DNA from: Polyangiaceae bacterium
GTDB taxonomy: Bacteria; Myxococcota_A; Polyangia; Polyangiales; Polyangiaceae
NCBI GenBank assembly: GCA_020633235.1
Contig: JACKEA010000008.1
Coordinates: 248,001-312,000 of the forward strand
Length of the DNA: 64,000 nt
Direction: 5' to 3'
Part shown: positions 45,346 through 54,489 of the stretch, one piece after another
How positions within the stretch are numbered: the stretch's first letter is position 1
How the letters are laid out: each line of letters starts with the position of its first letter
Translations under genes and position numbers: made by a program
Notes under the pieces: generated by a model
Told to the model about the DNA's origin: nothing
Seen by the model: the letters and a program-made list of their open reading frames with translations, nothing else
Database searches by the model: none

Positions 45346-45594
45346 TCAGTCTTGGGTATCCGAGCTGAAGCTGGGACCGTTTTCGATGCGGAAGTTCGCG
45401 GAAGGCAGCTCCTCACGGGTGAAGGACGCCTCCCTTGCTTTCGCAGTCATGGTGACGGTGCCGTAGGGCGGAGTGAGCCCCTGCGACACGGCCAGCAGAT
45501 CCGTCGCCTTCTTCATCTCGACGACGCGGGCCTCCAATGCCTCGATCGAGCTCTTCATCACCTCGATCGCGGAGACGCGTGTGCTCTCGGCCAT
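45346..45594 (-). CDS. small uncharacterised protein
   Basis: 82 residues with a strong ribosome site (AAGGAGGAGG). The first 45 residues form an amphipathic helix (VMKSSIEALEARVVEMKKATDLLAVS), the rest is mixed. No signal peptide or known family. Divergent from the methyltransferase gene. Confidence 0.6.
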   Translation of the reverse strand: MAESTRVSAIEVMKSSIEALEARVVEMKKATDLLAVSQGLTPPYGTVTMTAKAREASFTREELPSANFRIENGPSFSSDTQD

Positions 45595-45701
45595 GGCCTC
45601 CTCCTTTTTTTGTGTGTCCGCCCTGATCAGTTAAGCACCCGCACAATGCGGGGCAACGCCCGCAATTGACCGGGATCAACTCGGCGTTTCATAGTCGCAC
45701 C

Positions 45702-46436
45702 GTGACGGAGGCGGAGTCGTTTCGCGAGCGTTGTCGACTGCTGCTGCGGCTCGAGCTCGAAGGCGATGCGCGCGTCGCGCAGGCGCTGCTGCGAGACAAC
45801 GACGCGCTGTGCCAGAACATCCTCGAGGATCCGGATCGCCGCCGTCGCATACTCTCCTTCACCGACCCGAAGGACGCCATCGGGGACGGCTACGATCACC
45901 TCGACGATCTGATCGCGGGCCTGTTGCGGCTGTGCGAGCCGGGTCCCGAGCAGCGCGCCCAGCACCCGGAGCGGGTGTTCTACCAGCCGACTCCCGCGCG
46001 GCACGCGCTCGAGCTGATTCGCCGCGGCGAGCTGCGGGAGACGGACGTCGTGGTCGATCTCGGTGCGGGCCTCGGACACGTGGTGCTCCTTGTCGCGCTG
46101 CTCACTTCCGCAACGGCGGTGGGCATCGAGATCGAGCCCGCCTTCGTGGACTCCGCTCGACGCTCCGCGCGCGCCTTGCAGCTCGAGCGCGCTCACTTCC
46201 GCCTTGGCGACGCTCGCGCTGCCGACTTCTCCCGGGGCACGCTGTTCTACCTCTACACGCCGTTCCGGGGCGCCACGCTGCAAGCGGTGCTCGCGCGCCT
46301 GCGAGGCGAAGCCCGCCGCCGCCCCATTCGCCTGGCCAGCTTCGGTCCCTGCACGCCTGCCCTTGCGGCCGAGCCTTGGCTCACGGCGGACTCGGCTCCA
46401 GTCGAGGATCGCATCACGTTCTTCCACGCTTCCTGA
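45702..46436 (+). CDS. class I SAM-dependent methyltransferase
   Basis: 244 residues from a GTG. Rossmann motif I VVDLGAGLGHVVLL, motif II VGIEIEPAFVDSARR and GDARAADF fit the class I fold. An upstream helical part (ILEDPDRRRRILSFTDPKDAI ... VFYQPTPARHALELI) resembles DOT1-like or other nucleic-acid- or protein-methyltransferases; substrate unknown. A TTG at 45666 would add twelve residues but lacks support. A hairpin lies just after its stop. Confidence 0.8.
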   Translation: MTEAESFRERCRLLLRLELEGDARVAQALLRDNDALCQNILEDPDRRRRILSFTDPKDAIGDGYDHLDDLIAGLLRLCEPGPEQRAQHPERVFYQPTPARHALELIRRGELRETDVVVDLGAGLGHVVLLVALLTSATAVGIEIEPAFVDSARRSARALQLERAHFRLGDARAADFSRGTLFYLYTPFRGATLQAVLARLRGEARRRPIRLASFGPCTPALAAEPWLTADSAPVEDRITFFHAS

Positions 46437-46445
46437 TGTCGGCAG

Positions 46446-46463
46446 ACCGCGGAACCTCGCGGT
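46446..46463. other. perfect hairpin ACCGCG-GAACCT-CGCGGT
   Basis: Six-base stem and GAACCT loop just after the methyltransferase stop. It matches the hairpin at 24479-24496 in loop and stem length, with an A-T pair swapped for C-G. No U tract. Confidence 0.5.
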
Positions 46464-46512
46464 TCGGACCCTCTTTCCCGGCGCTCCGCACTTCGCGTAA
46501 GCTCGCCCCCGC

Positions 46513-47553
46513 GTGAAGACACGGAGCGTGGGGTGGCTCGCAGCACTGGCCGTCGTCGGCGCGGTGGCAATCTGGCGGCTTTCGTCCTCCGAGACGGAGC
46601 CGAGCGCGCCGGAAGCGCCACCGCCCATCACGGTCGATACCGCGCCGCCGGCGCCGCTGCCCACGGAGCGCGAGACGGCGAGCTCGGCGGAGATCGCAAA
46701 GCTCTCGCCCTTGCCCCCCATCGATCGCATCCCCAAGCAAGTTCCGAAGGTGGGCTCGCGACTTCGCCCTGCGCTCTTCCTCGGCTTCCGAGAGAAGCCG
46801 CTGGTGGTCGTCACCCAAGCGTACTCCGCCACCTGGCGGACCTACTCCGGCGCTTGGGCGGTACTGATCGACGGCAAGTCGGGCTTTCAACCGGTGCTCG
46901 AGAGCCCGACGGAAAAGGTCACCCGCGTCGCCTGCACCATGGACCTGGTGCGTGCCGCCCAGCTCGAGGACGATCCGACGATCGCTCTGGAGAAGCTCAT
47001 CGCCGGCTGCAAGAACCTCGGCTTTCGTCTGGGGGCGAAACCCGCGGGAGCGCTCAACGAGAACGTGGTGAAAGGCCGGGTGGAGAAGCTCTCTTCCCTA
47101 CGCAAGGAAGCCGGCGCCGTGGTGGACGTCCAGCTGGTGTCGGAAGCCAAGGCGTTTCGCGCTCAAGACGTGTATCGCATCGCCGAGGCGCTCGGCTTTT
47201 TGCGGAGCGACTTCGGCAGCTTTGCGTGGAGCAACACGACGGGCGTCGGCAGCGACCGACTCATCACCTTGAGGCCGGCGTCGGCGCCGTTCCAGTTCGA
47301 CTTCGAGCGTTCCAGCGGAAGCTACGCCGCCCTGTCCTTCGGCTTCGACATCGACGAAGTGCCGCTGCCGGACCTGGTCGCCGAACGCATGCTCACGGCA
47401 ATCGCCACTTTCCGAAAGCACGTGGGGGGCCACCTGGAGAACGCTCAGGGCAAGCCCATCGAGGACGCGGAGATCCGGCGGGGCGTGAAGAGCTCCATCG
47501 ACAAGCTCGAAGGCAGCGGACTCCTGGTCCCGGTCAAGATGGCGGGGCTGTAG
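46513..47553 (+). CDS. membrane-anchored protein, possibly ZipA-like
   Basis: 346 residues from a GTG. One N-terminal span (VGWLAALAVVGAVAIW), a Pro/Ala/Thr-rich linker to about 65, then a first domain (75-180) and a C-terminal alpha/beta domain (about 190-330: FRAQDVYRIAEALGFLRSDF, ... AALSFGFDIDEVPLPDLV, AERMLTAIATFRKHVGGHL). The last part recalls the FtsZ-binding fold of ZipA, including the anchor-linker-domain layout, but this is a weak similarity by eye and myxobacterial ZipA is not established. Stop abuts the convergent Kazal gene. Confidence 0.65.
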   Translation: MKTRSVGWLAALAVVGAVAIWRLSSSETEPSAPEAPPPITVDTAPPAPLPTERETASSAEIAKLSPLPPIDRIPKQVPKVGSRLRPALFLGFREKPLVVVTQAYSATWRTYSGAWAVLIDGKSGFQPVLESPTEKVTRVACTMDLVRAAQLEDDPTIALEKLIAGCKNLGFRLGAKPAGALNENVVKGRVEKLSSLRKEAGAVVDVQLVSEAKAFRAQDVYRIAEALGFLRSDFGSFAWSNTTGVGSDRLITLRPASAPFQFDFERSSGSYAALSFGFDIDEVPLPDLVAERMLTAIATFRKHVGGHLENAQGKPIEDAEIRRGVKSSIDKLEGSGLLVPVKMAGL

Positions 47554-48525
47554 TCAGGGAGTGCACTGGCCCGCGTGGGCCACGTTCGTGCCGTCCACTG
47601 CGGCGCAGGCCGCGTTGGTGTAGGACTTGCCGTTGCAGCCGCACACGGGCGTGAGCTCTCCCGTGCAGCTCCCCGTGCCCGGCGCGGCGACGCAGCCCCC
47701 CGGGCCGTCGCAGCCGTCCTTCTTGCAGTACTCGAAGCCGTCGAAACACTGCGTGTCATCCAGGCATGGAAGGTTCGTGCCGGGCGGAGGGAAGTCGCAC
47801 AGCGCGGGCTGGGTGCTGTCGTAGCACTGCCCGGTGATGTTGCAGCACTCCTGCCCCGCGGGGCACGTGGCGTTCGACGCGCAGTAGATGACGGACTTGC
47901 CGGCGCTGCCACCCCCGGCGCCGACGGTCTGCGGCTCGCCGCACTTGCCCATTCCGATGACGGTTGCACCCGCATGGCAGGCGGTCTGCGCATCCGGATA
48001 GGTCACGCCATCGCAACCACAGAAGCTCGCGCCGGACGACGTCGGGCAGTTGCTCTTGGACGCGCAGTGGCCCGGACCCAGGCACAGCTTGTCGGGGAGG
48101 CAGTACTCGTCCGGCCCGCACTGAGAGCTGGCCGTGCACGGCGCTTGGCCCTGTGGGTTGGGGCCACCGCTGGGCGGCGCGCAGGCACCGGGGGCGGCCA
48201 CGGGATCGAAGCAGGTGCCGTCCGCAACGCAGCAGTCTTCCCCGACGGCGCAGGTTACTCCGCCACAGAACACGGGAGCACTTCCCCCGCCGCCAGTGGC
48301 GCCCACTCCGCCGGAGCTGGTGCCGCCGGAGCTGGCGCCGCCGGAGCTGGTGCCACCGGAGCTGGCGCCGCCGGAGCTGGCGCCGCCGGAGCTGGCGCCG
48401 CCGGAGCTGGCGCCGCCGGAGTTGGCGCCGCCGGAGCTCCCACCATTGTCGGTGGAGCCGCCGCAGGAAACTACGATGGAGCCCGCCGCGAGCAGCGGAA
48501 GCAGATGCAGCCAATGACGAAACAT
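47554..48525 (-). CDS. Kazal-domain lipoprotein with GASSG spacer
   Basis: 323 residues. ATG 48525 has GGGAGG ahead. The lipobox is IVVSC; residues 23-75 are SSGGA repeats (15-bp array). The rest has about 30 Cys in modules: VTCAVGEDCCVADGTCFDP (whey-acidic-like), two Kazal-like segments (FCGCDGVTYPDAQTACHAG and PVCGCNGKSYTNAACAAVDG) and other Cys clusters. Kazal domains inhibit serine proteases, so a surface protease inhibitor is plausible. An in-frame upstream ATG (48555) adds no signal. Confidence 0.8.
   Translation of the reverse strand: MFRHWLHLLPLLAAGSIVVSCGGSTDNGGSSGGANSGGASSGGASSGGASSGGASSGGTSSGGASSGGTSSGGVGATGGGGSAPVFCGGVTCAVGEDCCVADGTCFDPVAAPGACAPPSGGPNPQGQAPCTASSQCGPDEYCLPDKLCLGPGHCASKSNCPTSSGASFCGCDGVTYPDAQTACHAGATVIGMGKCGEPQTVGAGGGSAGKSVIYCASNATCPAGQECCNITGQCYDSTQPALCDFPPPGTNLPCLDDTQCFDGFEYCKKDGCDGPGGCVAAPGTGSCTGELTPVCGCNGKSYTNAACAAVDGTNVAHAGQCTP
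48308..48442 (-). repeat. 15-bp tandem array in the Kazal lipoprotein spacer
   Basis: Nine 15-bp copies of ccgccggagctggyg (plus strand) code for SSGGA/T repeats. Copies differ by single bases, and the last is degenerate. In frame, so copy changes only alter spacer length. Confidence 0.96.
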
Positions 48526-48675
48526 GTCGCCCTCCCAGGAACGCCAGTATGCCACGGATCCGCGCGTACGCTAGGGGGGCGCGGGCGCCAGGCCACAAAT
48601 GGGGAACACGGTCGCCATGCGACCCTCATCGAGCATGCGAAGGCAGTAGCCGACCCACGCGGCGCGATGCCGTGC

Positions 48676-49917
48676 TCACCGCGCGTCGTTCACCATCTCT
48701 TTGAGCTCGCCCAGAGCGCGCTCGATGGACGGCAGTGAAGGTCCGAAGGAGAAACGCACGTGGTGCCGGAAGCGCGATGGGCGGCCGTGGCGGCGCTGTC
48801 CGGGGTCCACGTCGAAGAACTTACCGGGCACCACGATCACCTTTCGCTCCAGGGCGGCGCGGAAGAAGTCGTCGCACAGACGGAGAGAATGCGGCAGCTC
48901 GGAGAGGTCGCCCCACACGTAGAACGTCCCTTCGGGCTCGATGTCGAGCTTGACGCCCATCTCGCGCAGGCCCGAGAGCAGCCGCTGGCGCTTCTCTCCG
49001 AACACGCGATGAATCGCGGCGTTCTCCGCGCGCGCATGCTCGGCGCGTACCACCTGCACCGCTGCGCGTTGCAGCGGCCGCGTGCCGCCCCCATCCAGGA
49101 ACGAGCCGGCGCTGGCCGCCGCGTCGATCACCTTCTTGGGGCCGACGATCCAGGTGGTCCGCCAGCCCGGGTAACGCCAGTTCTTGGTGAGGCCGTCGAA
49201 CAGCACGACGGGATCCTTGTCCACGTCTTCCACGTACTCCGCCGCGCTCACGATCGCGGGCTGCTCGTCCCAGATGTAGTGCGAGTAGAACTCGTCCACC
49301 AGCAGGGTGCAGTCGAGCTCCCGCGCAGCGCCGACCCAACCCGCGAGCCGCTCTCCGCGCACCAGCTTGCCGGTGGGGTTGCATGGATTCGAGAGCAACA
49401 CGGCGCCCAGGCCGCGACCCAAGATCTCGCGCCGCAGCTCCTGCTCCGTGAACTCGTAGCCACGCTCCGGATCCAGCGAGATGGGGATGGGGGTGAAGCG
49501 ACGGAACACGTCCAAGAGCTCTTCGTACGCCGTGTAGTCCGGCAAGAAGTGCCCCAAGTTCACGGGACCGATGGCCGCGCAGGCGCGCATGATGGACACC
49601 CGCCCACCACCGGCGATGGCCACGTTCTCCGCGCTGTACTGCGACGGCATCCCGCGACGAAACAGGTCGTTGTAGAGGTCGGCCACGGCCTCCCGGAGCT
49701 CCCACAGGCCCGCGACCGGTGCGTACTCCTGATCCTCGACGTCGATGCTCACGCTCTCCACCCGAGGGGGCGCTCCGGGCAACGCTCCTGCCTCGGGCAT
49801 GCCTTGCCCCAAGTTGCTCCAGGCCGGGTCGCTCTGCCGGTAGCCGTGCCGGCCCGCCTCGGCCATGACGTAGATGACGCCGGTGCGGGGCACGGTGCGG
49901 AAGGCGCTGGGGTGCAT
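48676..49917 (-). CDS. class I/II PLP-dependent aminotransferase
   Basis: 413 residues, cytoplasmic. Typical elements: YAPVAGLWELREAVADLYN near the N-terminus, LLSNPCNPTGKLV, LLVDEFYSHYIWD holding the Asp-x-x-Tyr of the PLP site, and FDGLTKNWRYPGWRTTWIVG with PLP Lys in LTKNWR and the Arg that binds the carboxylate nearby (RFSFGPS). The substrate cannot be told. Divergent from the acetate kinase fusion. Ends with FSFGPSLPSIERALGELKEM. Confidence 0.9.
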   Translation of the reverse strand: MHPSAFRTVPRTGVIYVMAEAGRHGYRQSDPAWSNLGQGMPEAGALPGAPPRVESVSIDVEDQEYAPVAGLWELREAVADLYNDLFRRGMPSQYSAENVAIAGGGRVSIMRACAAIGPVNLGHFLPDYTAYEELLDVFRRFTPIPISLDPERGYEFTEQELRREILGRGLGAVLLSNPCNPTGKLVRGERLAGWVGAARELDCTLLVDEFYSHYIWDEQPAIVSAAEYVEDVDKDPVVLFDGLTKNWRYPGWRTTWIVGPKKVIDAAASAGSFLDGGGTRPLQRAAVQVVRAEHARAENAAIHRVFGEKRQRLLSGLREMGVKLDIEPEGTFYVWGDLSELPHSLRLCDDFFRAALERKVIVVPGKFFDVDPGQRRHGRPSRFRHHVRFSFGPSLPSIERALGELKEMVNDAR

Positions 49918-50057
49918 CGCTGGAACTTACAGCGTTTCTCCCGGATGGAACAGAGACGTCGTGCAATCGACGCGCGCCAGCGTGCAAAAGAAAACGTATG
50001 CTGCCGGGCCGCGGGGTTTCCGCGGCGCACCAACACAAAAGAAACAGGGGAGCAGGC

Positions 50058-51827
<1,770 letters not shown>

Positions 51828-51845
51828 TTTGCGCTACGCTGAGGC

Positions 51846-52463
51846 GTGGCGCTTGCGGCATACCTGGACGACGCTCCACTGGTGAACGTGGAAGCGGAGG
51901 AGTCGCTCGAGAGCGCCCGCTCCCGGTACTTTCGCGCCCTTGGTTCCTCGGGCATCGACTACGACGCGTGGTGGATCCGCATTCCCATCGGCGGCATCGA
52001 GATGGGCATCCCGAATCCGCCGGCTCACGGCCGGGCGCTGCGCGCTCACGACTTGCATCACGTGCTCACGGGCTACAGCACCAGCCTCGTCGGCGAATGC
52101 GAAATCAGCGCGTGGGAGCTGGGCGGCGGTTCGGGGGCGTACGTCGCCGCCATCGGCTTCGACGTGGCGGGTACCGGCCTCGGCCTCTTGCTCGCGCCGC
52201 GGCGCACCCTCGTCGCGTTCGCTCGGGGTCGCCGCGGGCGTAACCTGTTTCGCCGCCGCTATGGCCACGAGCTCCTCGACCGTTCCGTTTTGTCGGTCCG
52301 CCGCGAGCTCGGCATCGGTCCGGATCCGGAGCCCGGCGCGGCGGACGTCGTGCGGTTCGCCTTTTGGAGCAGCCTGGGCGTCCTTTCCCTGGCTCTGTGG
52401 CCGCTCACGTGGCTGCTCATCAGTGCCACCTGCTTGATGCCGCCGCCGCGGGAACACGCCTGA
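51846..52463 (+). CDS. Coq4-like protein
   Basis: 205 residues from GTG 51846, 18 bases after the fusion gene, so probably in the same operon. A zinc motif HDLHHVLTGYSTSLVGE matches the HDxxH-x11-E of Coq4, which takes part in ubiquinone synthesis. A hydrophobic stretch near the C-terminus (FWSSLGVLSLALWPLTWLLISATCLM) may be one or two spans; Coq4 is usually peripheral. The role in quinone metabolism is inferred; no other ubi gene lies here. Confidence 0.7.
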   Translation: MALAAYLDDAPLVNVEAEESLESARSRYFRALGSSGIDYDAWWIRIPIGGIEMGIPNPPAHGRALRAHDLHHVLTGYSTSLVGECEISAWELGGGSGAYVAAIGFDVAGTGLGLLLAPRRTLVAFARGRRGRNLFRRRYGHELLDRSVLSVRRELGIGPDPEPGAADVVRFAFWSSLGVLSLALWPLTWLLISATCLMPPPREHA

Positions 52464-52541
52464 GGGCATTGCACCGATTGTCCTCGGACCCTCCACGCGG
52501 TCTGCATCGGCCGTGCGCGCCCGCGTGCTCTCTTGAGGAGC

Positions 52542-53936
52542 ATGAAGCTCCGCATCGTCGTCAGTTACGTCCCTCGCTACCGCCGCGGGCACCTCAGACA
52601 CATGGTGCCGCCGGTCACCGGCATCCACCTTGCAGCGTTGACGCCGGCGAGCTGGGAAGTGGAGGTGGTGCACGAGCAGGTGCGGCCCGTCGTGGTGGAC
52701 GACGACGTCGATGTGGTCGCCATCTCGTTCTTCTCGGGCTTCGCCGATCGCGCCTACGAGCTGGCGGACGCCTACCGTGCGCGCGGCGTGCGTGTCGTGC
52801 TGGGCGGGCCCCACGCGAGCTACTGGCCCGCGGAAGCGCTGCGGCACGCCGACGCGGTCGTCACGGGGGAGGCCGAGTCCGTGTGGCTGGAGATGCTGCG
52901 CGATGCGGAGCGCGGACGGCTGCGGAAGACCTATCGCGGTGAGGCGCGCCCCCTCGCGGGGCTACCTTCACCGCGGCACGATCTGCTCGAAGATCGCTTC
53001 GCCGTGCGCCGCGTGGTGCAGGCCACCCGCGGCTGTCCCTTCAGCTGCAGCTTCTGCTCGGTGCCGGAGCTGAACCCCGGCTTTCGCGTGCGTCCCGTAG
53101 ACGAGGTGCTCCGCGACGTCGAAAAGCCGGTGGGTCCGGGCGGGCGCGACGGCAACCCACTACAGGAGAAGCTCGTTTGGTTCTGGGACGACAATCTCCT
53201 GGTGCGTCGCGCCTGGGCCAAGGATCTGCTGCGCGGCCTCCGGGGCAGGGGACGCTGGTGGCTCACGCAAGCGTCCATCGACATCGTCCGGGACCGTGAG
53301 CTGATGCGCTTGATGCGGGACTCGGGATGCATCGGCATCTTCTTGGGCATCGAGACGTTCACGACCGCCGCGCTCCGCCAGGCCTCCAAACGGCAGAACA
53401 AGGTGGCGGAGTATCGCGACGCCGTGAAACGCCTGCACGACGAGGGCATCTGCGTGATGGCGGGATTCATCGCCGGCTTCGACGACCAGACGCCCGCGGA
53501 CGTGGTGCACATGGCGGACGTGATCCAGGCGCTCGAGTTCGACGTGCCGTTCTTGAGCGTGCTCACGCCCTTTCGCGGCACCCCGCTGTACGAGCAAATG
53601 CGGGCAGACAACCGCCTCCTCTCCGGCGTGGGTTGGAACGGCTACAACGGCTACAACGTCGCGTACTCGCCGAAGCGCATGACGGCCGAAGCGTTGAGAG
53701 CGGCGCACCGAACGCTGTGGCGCCGCGCCTTCTCCCCGCGCTTCGTCGCAGAGCGGCTGGCTCGAGGCGCCCGCCAGCTCCGGCCGGGAGCGCTGCTCCT
53801 TGCCGCGAGCATGAACGGCTTCTACGGACTGAAGCGCTTCTGCGGAAACGTCCCCGCCGACGCCCGGCCGGCGCGGGCTGCCATCGAGCACCCAAAAAGC
53901 CCTCGCGTTGCTCGTCTGGCGATGGCTCCAACATGA
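52542..53936 (+). CDS. B12-binding-domain radical SAM enzyme
   Basis: 464 residues. N-terminal cobalamin-binding-like domain (about 1-130: VDVVAISFFSGFADRAYELA, VVLGGPHASYWPAEAL), then radical SAM motif CPFSCSFC (CxxxCxxC) and GIETFTTAALRQASKRQN. It ends in a Lys/Arg-rich tail. Such enzymes methylate unactivated carbons or carry out other steps in natural-product or lipid synthesis. ATG 52542 with GAGGAG is preferred over a TTG three codons upstream. Substrate unknown. Confidence 0.9.
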   Translation: MKLRIVVSYVPRYRRGHLRHMVPPVTGIHLAALTPASWEVEVVHEQVRPVVVDDDVDVVAISFFSGFADRAYELADAYRARGVRVVLGGPHASYWPAEALRHADAVVTGEAESVWLEMLRDAERGRLRKTYRGEARPLAGLPSPRHDLLEDRFAVRRVVQATRGCPFSCSFCSVPELNPGFRVRPVDEVLRDVEKPVGPGGRDGNPLQEKLVWFWDDNLLVRRAWAKDLLRGLRGRGRWWLTQASIDIVRDRELMRLMRDSGCIGIFLGIETFTTAALRQASKRQNKVAEYRDAVKRLHDEGICVMAGFIAGFDDQTPADVVHMADVIQALEFDVPFLSVLTPFRGTPLYEQMRADNRLLSGVGWNGYNGYNVAYSPKRMTAEALRAAHRTLWRRAFSPRFVAERLARGARQLRPGALLLAASMNGFYGLKRFCGNVPADARPARAAIEHPKSPRVARLAMAPT

Positions 53937-53954
53937 GGTGTAAGCTGCCGCGCC

Positions 53955-54470
53955 GTGCCGGCGTTTTCTCGGGTGGAATCGGTGTCTCTTTTGCGTTCCC
54001 AGGGCCGTGGCGTCGTGTTGCTCCTGTGCGGAGCGCTGGCGGTGGGCTGCGCGCAGCAGGGAGCCACGGCGCCCGGCAAGCTGCCCGACGACGTCGAGAG
54101 CCTGGAGCAGCTGATGGCCGCGGACGAGGCGCGCATCGATCGGCTGGTGCCGAGCCGAGCCGGCGAGGTCGAGCGAGACAAGAAGGAAAGCGTCACCCTC
54201 GCCCAGCCCGAAGCCCCCGAGGCCCCACCGCCGCCCCAACCGGCCACGGAGGAGACCTCGAACCTGGACTACTCGGGGAGCGAGCGTCAGGAGTCGCCGT
54301 GCGAGACGGCGTGCAAGGCCCTCGCGTCCATGCAGCGCTCGGCGGAGCGCATTTGCGAGATCGTGGGCGAGGCGGACTCGCGCTGCACGCGGGCGCGCGA
54401 GCGCGTCGCGGAGTCCACCGAACGCGTCAAGAACGGCGGCTGCGCATGCGCGTCCGCCGGCGAGCCGTAG
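53955..54470 (+). CDS. putative lipoprotein with coiled Cys-rich tail
   Basis: 171 residues from a GTG at 53955. A signal with lipobox LAVGC follows at about residue 30; a later GTG would shorten the N-terminus and is also plausible. Pro/Glu-rich middle, then a helical Cys region (CETACKALASMQRSAERICEIVGEADSRC ... GGCACASAG). No family recognised. Confidence 0.65.
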   Translation: MPAFSRVESVSLLRSQGRGVVLLLCGALAVGCAQQGATAPGKLPDDVESLEQLMAADEARIDRLVPSRAGEVERDKKESVTLAQPEAPEAPPPPQPATEETSNLDYSGSERQESPCETACKALASMQRSAERICEIVGEADSRCTRARERVAESTERVKNGGCACASAGEP

Positions 54471-54489
54471 CCCGCCGGCGGATGAGCTC

